From NCBI GenBank assembly GCA_001275005.1, contig JWZX01003287.1, forward strand, positions 1-23,911: 23,911 nt of DNA, given 5' to 3'. The notes beneath the pieces were generated by a model. The model saw only the letters and a program-made list of their open reading frames with translations. It had not been told where the DNA came from and ran no database searches. Below are positions 1-8,200 of this stretch, one piece after another (the first letter of the stretch is position 1; each line of letters starts with the position of its first letter). Both the position numbers and the translations under genes were made by a program. The stretch comes from Chrysochromulina tobinii (lineage: Eukaryota; Haptophyta; Prymnesiales; Chrysochromulinaceae).

Positions 1-272
1 GGGGTAAGGGGTCACCGGGTGTCATCACACTGATGAACCCCGGACCGTATTGGCCGTTATACTTGTGGGGGTTCCACTTAGGGGGGTCACAAACGATCCG
101 CCCCCTGCCAAGGGGGGGTTCTAGCCGCCCGAAGGTTACCCGCCTCGTTAGGTACGGTCCGGTGAGACAAAAGAAAAACTTTTCTAGACTAGTGTCCACC
201 ACCACTGGGCAGCACCACACGTTCGGCCCATCGGTCGGATTTTCGGTCTCGGATGAGATCCATGTGGTCTGT
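1..272. other. Left edge, no gene recognised
   Basis: No protein with family-like composition is visible here on either strand. The stretch lies downstream of the stop codon of the minus-strand methyltransferase and probably includes its 3' untranslated region. A G/C-rich inverted repeat at 101-116 (five C, six-base loop, five G) could form a small hairpin. Short open frames on both strands look like chance frames. Confidence 0.5.
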
Positions 273-1268
273 CTAGACGAGCATCAGGGCATCGCCTCCC
301 GTCCTGTTCCAATGCTCTCGAAAGTACCGCGCCATCCTCTGGCACTGCTGCTTTAGAAACGTAGAAGTCCTTGTACCTCCTGTCCCATGGCGCACACGCA
401 GGCACCCGTGCAGCTCGCCCGTCACAGCGCGGATGCGCCCCGCCAGCGAGGGACGACTGAGCAGCTCGTGGTAGACCTCGGCCTCGCAGCCCTCACAATC
501 GAGCTTGAGTAGGTCGACGTACTGCAGGCTCGGCTGTTGAGAGGTCTGAGGGTAATGCTGAGGGGTGCTCTGCATGGTCAGCATTTCGTGCAGCCGTTCT
601 TCGAAGGTTGTCGAGCGGACCTCGTAGCGCCGCACGGCCGTGTGCGGTTCTGGTGCCAGGTACCCCACCCCTTCAACTACTGCGTTCATCGAGCGGTAGC
701 CGACGGCGAGGGTCACGTTGCCGCGTGTGCGGGAGGCGGCCATGTTGAGCGGAAGCACGCCACACCTTGAGCGATTGCTGATCAGTGGAACGCCGTTGGC
801 GAGGAGGTTCCATCGGAGAAAGAGGTATGACTCGGGCACTGGTTCGAGGGCCAGAACACGCACACATCCCTCGCGCTCCCTGCCGACGGTATTGATTAGG
901 TAGGCCGCGACTGCGGCGATGCCGATGTTGGCGCCGTAATCGAAGATGAGCCCGTCGCCACGTGCTTGGTCGAGCCGAAGATTATATGCAGCCATGTCGG
1001 CCCCAAGTGGGCTCTTTGTCCCCTGAAGGATCGAGCCCACCTTGTCATGGTAGTCGAGTCCAGACACGTGGAAATGAGCGCTCCGGGCGCACGTCGCCCC
1101 TGTGAAGATGATACATGCCGACATGACAGTGGCGTTCTGGAGCAAAGCTGCCAAACGCGCCTTGCCCAGGTGATGATTGCCCCATCGGTGCAGCGTGGAC
1201 GGCAGCTTTTCTTCATCCAGGTGTGTGGATCGCCCCAGCTCCCACGCACGTGCAACATGTTTTCGCAT
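273..1268 (-). CDS. FkbM-family SAM-dependent methyltransferase
   Basis: Predicted 331-residue protein. Residues 108-116 (IFDYGANIG) form the glycine-rich SAM-binding motif I. Residues 141-154 carry the LEP...LRWN motif typical of FkbM enzymes, and residues 252-262 (DLLKLDCEGCE) match the family DLLKxDxEGxE motif, followed by GELHGC at 284-289. FkbM proteins mostly methylate hydroxyl groups on sugars, polyketides or glycolipids; the substrate cannot be read from sequence. The ATG at 1266-1268 is the first in frame. The N-terminal ~100 residues are not recognisable, and residues 47-58 are mildly hydrophobic without being a convincing signal peptide. The gene lacks visible introns and diverges from the SPRY-like gene across about 180 bp. 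The family call is strong; the role is unknown. Confidence 0.85.
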   Translation of the reverse strand: MRKHVARAWELGRSTHLDEEKLPSTLHRWGNHHLGKARLAALLQNATVMSACIIFTGATCARSAHFHVSGLDYHDKVGSILQGTKSPLGADMAAYNLRLDQARGDGLIFDYGANIGIAAVAAYLINTVGREREGCVRVLALEPVPESYLFLRWNLLANGVPLISNRSRCGVLPLNMAASRTRGNVTLAVGYRSMNAVVEGVGYLAPEPHTAVRRYEVRSTTFEERLHEMLTMQSTPQHYPQTSQQPSLQYVDLLKLDCEGCEAEVYHELLSRPSLAGRIRAVTGELHGCLRVRHGTGGTRTSTFLKQQCQRMARYFREHWNRTGGDALMLV

Positions 1269-1447
1269 TTATGTGGTACTTGGAGCGGCCGCACCTTTTT
1301 TGATGAGTTTCGTTTTTGCATGCGGCGCAATAATATTTGCGAGCGAAATTCACTAGAGCGCGGTTTAGCGCGGGCGGCGGGTGCGGGCGGCGGCGCGCGC
1401 CGACGGGGCCGCATCCGAGTTTGGTTCCAAGTTTGGAGCGGCCGCGA
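1269..1447. promoter_or_regulatory. Divergent intergenic region, probable bidirectional promoter
   Basis: This 179-bp gap separates the start codons of two diverging genes, so it should hold both promoters. It is very GC-rich around 1360-1410. A 13-base direct repeat, TTGGAGCGGCCGC, occurs at 1280-1292 and 1433-1445. Its palindromic GCGGCCGC core lies 16 bases upstream of the FkbM ATG and 2 bases upstream of the SPRY ATG. No TATA box is evident. Confidence 0.4.
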
Positions 1448-2263
1448 ATGCTTTCCGAGGCTCGCAGGCTTGCGACCGAGGCATCAACCGCCGAGGCATC
1501 ATCGTCGGCGTCGGCCGACTATTATGGCTGCCATAGCAGTCAGTTCACGTGGGATCCGGCACACTTAGGGCCCAATATTACCCTCAGCGCCGATAACCGC
1601 ACGGCGACCCATGCCACCTCGCAGTGGAACAGCGTGATCGGAGCGCAGTGGCTGCGCGGCGGCCTCTTTGAAATTAAAGTTGCGACCGACAACGTGGACA
1701 ATTCGAGCTTCTACATCGGCGTGTGCGAGCACGGGTACTGGGAGACTTACGCGGCTGGCATCGAAGAAGGCGAGGACGTGCTGCCTCGTGACTCGCAGCA
1801 CGTCATCTGCATGCACGGCGACGGCCGCATGTTCATCAAAGGCCTCGAGAAGCAATGGGGAATGATGCGGCTCAGCAGCGGCGAGCCTCTGGTCATCTCG
1901 CTGGACTTCGTGAGCGGCGTGGCAACCTTCAAGCAGGTGCGCACCGTGAGTGGCAAGCGGAAGGAGGCGGTCGCCGAGGTTGCAGGGCTCTTCGGCGAGG
2001 CGACCGTCGTCGCGTGCTTTGGCGGCCGCGAGCAGCAGTTGCGCATCGAGGCCACCGCCATCGAGGATGACGGTCTTCCTCGAGAAAAGGTGCGGGACAC
2101 CTTCGCGACGGCGACGGCTTCAAGGGGCTCGTGGTCGAAGGTGCGGGATGATGTGTTCGCGGGCACCGAATTCCAGGAACCCGTGCCCTTCTCGTCGTCG
2201 AAGAAAATTCCGACGTACGCTGAGCAGGTCAGAGACATCGCGAGGGATCTGGGGAGCTCGTAA
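1448..2263 (+). CDS. SPRY/B30.2-like domain protein
   Basis: Predicted 271-residue protein. Residues 37-200 have the rhythm of a SPRY/B30.2 or concanavalin-like beta sandwich: ITLSADNRTAT at 44-54, W60 followed by a hydrophobic run, GGLFEIKV at 71-78, SFYIGVCE at 87-94, and W98. A later strand, PLVISLDFVSGVATF, spans 147-161. SPRY domains act as protein-binding modules; no catalytic motif is visible. No RING, B-box or other partner domain is present, and the C-terminal 70 residues are unrecognised. The frame stays open upstream, but the only earlier start is a TTG at 1337 within GC-rich low-complexity sequence, so I take the first ATG at 1448. It lies in tandem with the lipase gene, 100 bp upstream. 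The fold assignment is by eye and moderate. Confidence 0.6.
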   Translation: MLSEARRLATEASTAEASSSASADYYGCHSSQFTWDPAHLGPNITLSADNRTATHATSQWNSVIGAQWLRGGLFEIKVATDNVDNSSFYIGVCEHGYWETYAAGIEEGEDVLPRDSQHVICMHGDGRMFIKGLEKQWGMMRLSSGEPLVISLDFVSGVATFKQVRTVSGKRKEAVAEVAGLFGEATVVACFGGREQQLRIEATAIEDDGLPREKVRDTFATATASRGSWSKVRDDVFAGTEFQEPVPFSSSKKIPTYAEQVRDIARDLGSS

Positions 2264-2363
2264 CCGTTTGTCAAAGGGTTGACGAAAAAAGTGACAGACG
2301 AACTGAAAAAACTGGCGAACGGAGGTCACAATCACAAAGAGATGGACGGCGTGCCATCACACG

Positions 2364-4916
2364 ATGGCCGCGCCTGCGGTGGACGACCAATCTCTACCGA
2401 AGAGCGGGATACCCGACGACGCGGTGCCTGCGGACGATCAATTGTGGGGGGCGCCCGACGACGCGGCGCCTGCGGACGATCAATTGCTTCCGATTTGCCT
2501 CATCCACGGCCTCTTCGGTTGGGGCGAGGTCACTCCGCTGTGGGGCGCGGCGCCCTTCTACTTCCCGCTCAAGGAGCTGCGGCGCATGCGGCCGCGTGGC
2601 ACGATCGTGGCCGTTGGCGTCGGAGCCCTCACGTCCAACCATGACCGCGCGTGCGAGGCGTTTGCGCAGCTCATTGGCGCGCGCACCGACTACGGCGAGG
2701 TACATGCTGCACGGTGCGGGCATTTGCGCTTTGGATGCGATCACACGGGCCATGGACTGATCCCGCAATGGGACGCCGACCATCCCATCCACCTCATCGG
2801 CCACAGTCTCGGCGGGAATACAGCGCTCACGCTCGTGACGCTGCTGGCGCAGGACTTCTGGGAGCTCGGCACATCAGCTGCATGGGTGTCCTCCGTGTCC
2901 ACAATCTGCTCGCCCCTTCGCGGCTGCACGCTCCCATTTACGTGGGGCCTTGACGTGCCGAGCAGCACGATTCCTCAGCACGCGCGCGCGCGCTCTGGCA
3001 CTGAGAGCTCTTGCTGCTTGGGCGGCTGCGACGCGGCGTCTCGGCTACCGTTTGCATTCGGTACGCCACTTTTCTCGTCGCCGCGCACCTTCAGCGTCGT
3101 GCACAACCTGTGCATGGCGTGCGCGCCTCTGATCAAGTCGCAGCTCGCGTGGCCTTGGCTTAAGGGCCTGTATGACCTTCGAGTGGGCCAATGGACAGAG
3201 CACTGCTCGTGGGGCGCCATTGTCTCCATGCGGCACCCTCTCTGGCAGCATGGCGACAACGTTCTCATCGACGCCACGCCCACCGCGAGCGCCTTTGACC
3301 TACGTGCCGCACGGCCGCACCTTGTGGGATTGTACCTGATCTCAGTCACATGCGATACTGAACGCGGCAACGGCGGCGTGAAGCCGATGCCGCTCGCACC
3401 GCCGCGGCATCTGCAGTACGCGGTTGCGGCGGGTGCAGCGGCGCTCGCGCTCGCCTTGCTGCGCTTTCGCGAGCGGCTGCGCAAGATGCTGCGTGGTGCT
3501 GTGCGCCGGCTGCTCCTCCTGCTCCTCACGCAGACAGATAGTACGTTCCTGCAACGGCACGGCGCGCGCCACCTTACGCTCGCGGCTCTTGCGGCGCTGC
3601 TGCGCCATCGGGCGCTGCACCAAATGCGCTCACCCAAGCTGGCCGCTGCCGTGGCCATCGGCACCGCTGTCACTATCGCTACCACGGCCGCAGCCGCCGC
3701 GGCCGCAGCGACTATCCTCGGCATCCCGTTTCGATGGCCACGGCGGGAGGCGGATGAGGTGGAAGGGTATGAAGCATGGCGCTCAGCGCTCGCGCCGGCG
3801 CGCCCGTTGCTCGAGCGCTTGCGCCCATTGCTGCATGCGTACCTGCTTCCGTGGCTCGTGCGGCCCGCCCTGCGTCTCAACAGCGCGGCCATCCATCGGA
3901 CAGCCGCACTGCTCCAAGGAGAGCTGAGAGTGACTTTCATCTCGGACGACAATGATGGGCTCGTCGATTTGCCTTCACACCTCGGACTCGACTCCGCGGT
4001 GGAGCCAGTGCGCTCGCCGGTGCGCTCGCCGGTGCGGAGCGCATCTGCCGGCAACCTGCAGTGCAATTGGTCGTCGCCGAGTCGAGGAGGTGGTCTCTCA
4101 AGATTAGGAGGAAACCCCACGAGGTGTCGAAGAGTGAGGCGAGGGCGCACTGGCAAGCAGGAGGAGGAGGAACTTTCACCGGACGATTCTCCGGAGGAGG
4201 AGCCCTCGACGGACTATTCACCGGAGGAAAAGGCTCTCGAGCTGCGCGCGCTGCACCAAGTGCTCATGCAAGATGGCTTGCCGGGCCTGCGAGCTGCCAG
4301 CAAAGCAGCGGCCAAGGCAAGGAAGGCAGCGGCGAAGGCCAGACAACGTCACGGAGCTGTCGTGGTGGGCACCGCCACCGCGGCGGCCACCGCCGCGGGG
4401 ATAGCCGGCACCGGCACCGGCACCGGCACCGGCACCGCCGCCAGCACCGCCACTGCCGCCACCACCGACGCTTCTACTGGCGCCGTGATCTGCATGGCAA
4501 GCGAGTGCGCCAAAGAGACTCCGAAGATGGCTGGCACTGAGGCGGGTGGCCCCACGGCGGCGCCCACGGCGGCGCCGCAGGCGAACGTTGATGGGTACCG
4601 CTACTGTGGCGTGCTACGGAACGTCGAGAGCAGCTGCCTCCGGAAGGCCTCGCGTAATTTTAGCCACTCGGCAGTGACGAGCCTCTCGTCCGTTGCGGGT
4701 GCGGACGCGTGTGCGGATGCGCCCGTGGAGCTGACTCAGGGGCGTTGGCACATCCTTCGCGTGCCCGGCGCTGACCACTCCCTGGGCACGTGGGCGAGCG
4801 ACAAGAGTGACGAGATGTTCCGATCGCTCTTTGAGCTCCTCGATGCTCAACATGCTCGCTCGAGGCGCCAGTTCCCCCTCCAGCGACCATTCATCGAGCG
4901 GCGTGCTTCGATGTAG
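2364..4916 (+). CDS. Staphylococcal/Geobacillus-type lipase with large insertions
   Basis: Predicted 850-residue alpha/beta hydrolase, about twice the usual family length. The core resembles bacterial family I.5/I.6 triacylglycerol lipases and their plant relatives: HGLFGWG at 48-54 (oxyanion-hole region), SNHDRACEAF at 91-100, DYGEVHAARCGHLRFG at 109-124, nucleophile elbow GHSLGG at 146-151 (Ser148), YDLRVGQW at 270-277, NDGLV at 530-534 (catalytic Asp531) and DHSLGT at 804-809 (His805). The recalled zinc ligands appear kept at Asp94, His114 and His120, while the fourth family Asp seems to be Gly275. Residues 345-520 insert several hydrophobic or alanine-rich helices (about 350-366, 381-388 and 425-452) suggesting membrane association. 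Residues 545-790 are a charged and Gly/Thr/Ala-rich insertion. No signal peptide is seen. An ester-lipid hydrolase is likely; substrate is unknown. The ATG has a good context, with G at +4. Confidence 0.82.
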   Translation: MAAPAVDDQSLPKSGIPDDAVPADDQLWGAPDDAAPADDQLLPICLIHGLFGWGEVTPLWGAAPFYFPLKELRRMRPRGTIVAVGVGALTSNHDRACEAFAQLIGARTDYGEVHAARCGHLRFGCDHTGHGLIPQWDADHPIHLIGHSLGGNTALTLVTLLAQDFWELGTSAAWVSSVSTICSPLRGCTLPFTWGLDVPSSTIPQHARARSGTESSCCLGGCDAASRLPFAFGTPLFSSPRTFSVVHNLCMACAPLIKSQLAWPWLKGLYDLRVGQWTEHCSWGAIVSMRHPLWQHGDNVLIDATPTASAFDLRAARPHLVGLYLISVTCDTERGNGGVKPMPLAPPRHLQYAVAAGAAALALALLRFRERLRKMLRGAVRRLLLLLLTQTDSTFLQRHGARHLTLAALAALLRHRALHQMRSPKLAAAVAIGTAVTIATTAAAAAAAATILGIPFRWPRREADEVEGYEAWRSALAPARPLLERLRPLLHAYLLPWLVRPALRLNSAAIHRTAALLQGELRVTFISDDNDGLVDLPSHLGLDSAVEPVRSPVRSPVRSASAGNLQCNWSSPSRGGGLSRLGGNPTRCRRVRRGRTGKQEEEELSPDDSPEEEPSTDYSPEEKALELRALHQVLMQDGLPGLRAASKAAAKARKAAAKARQRHGAVVVGTATAAATAAGIAGTGTGTGTGTAASTATAATTDASTGAVICMASECAKETPKMAGTEAGGPTAAPTAAPQANVDGYRYCGVLRNVESSCLRKASRNFSHSAVTSLSSVAGADACADAPVELTQGRWHILRVPGADHSLGTWASDKSDEMFRSLFELLDAQHARSRRQFPLQRPFIERRASM
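2412..2486 (+). repeat. Direct repeat in the lipase N-terminus
   Basis: Two 33-bp copies (2412-2444 and 2454-2486) start 42 bp apart and differ at one base. They encode PDDAVPADDQL and PDDAAPADDQL before the catalytic core, so a 14-codon in-frame duplication extended an acidic N-terminal tail. Confidence 0.9.
4405..4437 (+). repeat. CCGGCA hexanucleotide tract in the lipase insertion
   Basis: About five CCGGCA units encode a Gly-Thr dipeptide run at residues 682-691 of the lipase. The tract keeps the frame because the unit is six bases. Confidence 0.85.
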
Positions 4917-5223
4917 AGCTGCACATGCCTTGGACAAGTGGCGGCACAAGAAAAGGCTAGCCCAGCCAGGGCTTATGTGTGCAAGAAGTTGTATGGTTGC
5001 GGGGACACTAGGGGACACGACATGGGCTAGTGACCGAGTTTTCGTTTTGCAGTTTTTATTGTCGAACTGTCATACTAACGATTTACCGTGAAAGCTGAAT
5101 GCTCTGAAACACCGCAAGGGTCAAGGCGCACGGTACCGGTCGCGAGCACGAAGAACGTGAAGACCAAGGAAACTAGCCGGATGGGTCGGCCAGACTGTGT
5201 GTCACCTAATACTTCCAACTTCG
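4917..5223. other. Convergent intergenic region, no gene seen
   Basis: This stretch lies between the stop codons of the lipase (plus) and the large nuclease (minus) and should contain both 3' ends. A T-rich patch lies at about 5038-5060. I see no RNA gene and no coding sequence with family resemblance. Confidence 0.5.
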
Positions 5224-8200
5224 CTACGGGCTTTGATTCGGAGCAAACCCGTCGAACACGCTGCTAAAGTGCTCGAACGCGTTGTTGCTCTTCGGACCTT
5301 CCCAATATAGCTTATCGCACGAGCGGCACGCGTAGAACTCGTCGATGGCCTCGAATACCTTGGGTGGGCAGTCGTTGCGGGTAGCGACTTGCGCCTTCGT
5401 AAGTTTGATGTAGCCGCGCCCCGTTGCACACGCTGCAACGCATCATGAACTCATCGGCCGAGAGTCGCAGCCCAAAGTGCGCCACGACCTCACGCAGCTG
5501 CTCGCGAGATTCATCGGAGCTCACAACGAAGACAGCGACGTGTCCACAGCCGCGCCGCTCGGCCAGCTTCCGGTCGCGTGTGAGCAAGATACGCCTCTCC
5601 TCGTGCGCCCTGGTGAACAGCGCACTCAGGCTCTCTCCCTCCTCACGCAGCAGGCTGTCGACGCCAAGCACGCGCAACCAACGCAGGAGCCGCCCCATCA
5701 TCGCATCCACAAGAAAGCTCGGCTCGGCTGCATGAGCGATGCGCCGCCCGTGCGGCCCACCCGAAAGTCGCGAAGCGCGTGAGGGCACTGAGCTCCCTTC
5801 GCCAGGAGCCAGCGCCGTGATGGGCACTGAGCTCCCTTCGCCAGGAGCCAGCAGCGCGGGGGCCGCGTCCTCTGACGTCTCCTCCGGTGCGATGCGCAGC
5901 CCCTGGAGCACGTGAGACAGTGGCGGCAGCAGCCGGGGCGGCGGGGATGGCAACGTTGGCAACTCTACCTCTGGCCGCGCGGTGTTCTGGGCCCCTTGGA
6001 ACAACTGCATGCGAGGCGGTGCAAACGCGTCACAGGAGTGGGGGCCTGCCCCGGAGTGCGAGGTTGTCCCAGTCTTCGCCGAGGCCCAATATTCAGCAGC
6101 AGGGGCGCCGGCCGCCTCTGCAACCGACGCAATGCGACTCAGCTCGGGGCCCTCGGCAATCTCTGCCACCGACGCATTGGTGAGAGTGCTGAGCGCCTCC
6201 GCCTCTATCTGTAGCAGCGTGCCAAAGTCGCCTCCACCCGCCAGAAGAGGCTTGCTGCTATGTGCGCACTCGACGTCGAGGACGAGAGGGATCGAGTCCA
6301 GCCGGTGGCCAATAGGGGGCACGGTGCCCGGTCGATAACCAAATGTGGTGATGCACTCCGCTGGGGTCGCTAGGCGCACTTGCTTACTCAGGGCCCGGCG
6401 GCTCGTGAGCACGAGTTTCATCTCGCGTGCCAACTTGATGCGATCCAGCTTAGCATGGGCGGCGACCACCGCGACCACCGGTGCGGTCCCTACAAACAGC
6501 GCGAGCGACTTGATAGCGAGGCACGTCTGCTGCGCCTCGACGGAATCTGGTAGCAGCCGCGCTTGCGCCGCCAGCCCCAGCGCACAAACCTTCTGCAACA
6601 AGTCCGCAGACGTGAGGGGCACAGCTGCAGAGGAGACGATGTCCATGCCTGACGTGTCCACATGCGCTCCCCAAGGCGCCTCCTCAGTGGCGCTGCCCGT
6701 TGGGAGCTGCTGCCCGTGGAGTGGCGGCGGCGGCTGGTGCGACTGTCGACGGCCTGCGCGTTTGCCTTCGCAGTCGATCAACGCCTCACACCACGCGAGC
6801 GCCCGCGGCGGTACTTTGGCGCACAGGTCCACATGCATGTCGTAGAGCCGTTCGAAGATCTCGACTGCGACATGCGCGTCCTTGGCCGCGTAGCTCAGCT
6901 GCTCGGGCGAGAGCGTCTCTGCCTCCCAATCGCTGCACCGAAGTTGCGGGCGCTTATCAAGGTGCACGCCGAGCACATCGGCGCTCAGCCGTTGCAGCCC
7001 AGCCCCGAGGAATCCCTCTCGCGAGGCCAGAGGCTGCAGCTCGACGACCCCAGCTGTTGGCAGCTTGTACTGCTCATACAGCAGCTTTAGGTCGTGCCCG
7101 ATGCCGACGCCCGTCTTGAGCACGGCACTATCGGCGAGCAGCTCGACCAACGCGGGCGGCCAAACGCCCTCGGATCCCGACTCCGACCCCGCGAGCGAGC
7201 ACATCCGCAGCAGGATGCATCGGCCGCGGATGGCGAGCTGCAGCAGGGAGATCGAACGGCCCGCCACCCATTCAGCATCGAGGCCGAGTACCGGATGGCG
7301 CACGTCGCGCCGGGCGGCGCCGTGCATCGCCGCGAGCGCGGCGTTCGCCTCGGAGCTCTGCTCGGGTCGGGCGAAGCACTCGACGGTAGTGCCCGGCGGC
7401 AGCTCGTACGGCCGCAGCTGGCCTATGGGCACGACGGACCCGCCCGTGCTCAGAGCGGCACCAGTGGAGCGCTCAACTATGTGTGCCGTCATCGTTGGAC
7501 TGGCCGTGGACTGTGATGCGGCCGCGCCTTTGCGCGCCGTCTCGCCAGGTGCTGAGGGGATCGGAACGCCCAGGTGGCGAGCGAGCAACTCGACCTCCAC
7601 GTGGCAGCTCGCCGCACACAAGAGCTGCAGCAGGTGGATCTGCAAGGCTCGATCCTCCCCTGCAAAGGTGAGCGCGAGATCGCTTTGATCGTGGCTCACA
7701 AGGCGGGCTAGCATGGCCGCTCGATCACTGTGCACGCCGCCGGCCGGCCTCGTCTTGTCCGCAACGAGCGCCGAGCCGGCCAACTTGTGAACGAGTGACT
7801 CGAGGCGAGGCACAAGCCGCGCGTTCTGGCGCTGATAAGCCAAGCAGAGGAGAAGATTCAGCAACCGCCCTCCGTCCGAGCCTCCGTCTGAGCCTCTGCC
7901 GCCACCGCTGTCACGGTCTGCGCCTGAGAACGTCACTCGCCGCGCGTCGTCGTCGACGTCTGCCTCACTCTGAGTACTACCCGTCGGCTGCGCCGCGGCT
8001 GGGAGGTACCCTCCGAGTGCCACGGCGGCGTGGCGTACGGCCTCCACCTCGCTGTGAACCACTTGTCCGAGTGAGGCCTCCACCGTCGCTATGGTCGCGG
8101 CCTTGGCCACCTTTTGGAGATCCGCGTATGGAAAGCCGCGCTGCTCGAGGTTGCTCCACAGGAAGCTGTGCAGCGCACCATCTCGAGGGCGGGTCGACGA

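Noticed and set aside
1337-1447. Upstream start for the SPRY-like protein
   Set aside because: It begins with TTG and encodes only low-complexity Arg/Gly/Ala residues, unlikely in a eukaryote.
2975-4156. 393-residue open frame antisense to the lipase
   Set aside because: It has no family-like motifs and an Arg/Ser/Ala-rich composition typical of the reverse frame of GC-rich coding DNA; the plus strand carries a clear lipase.
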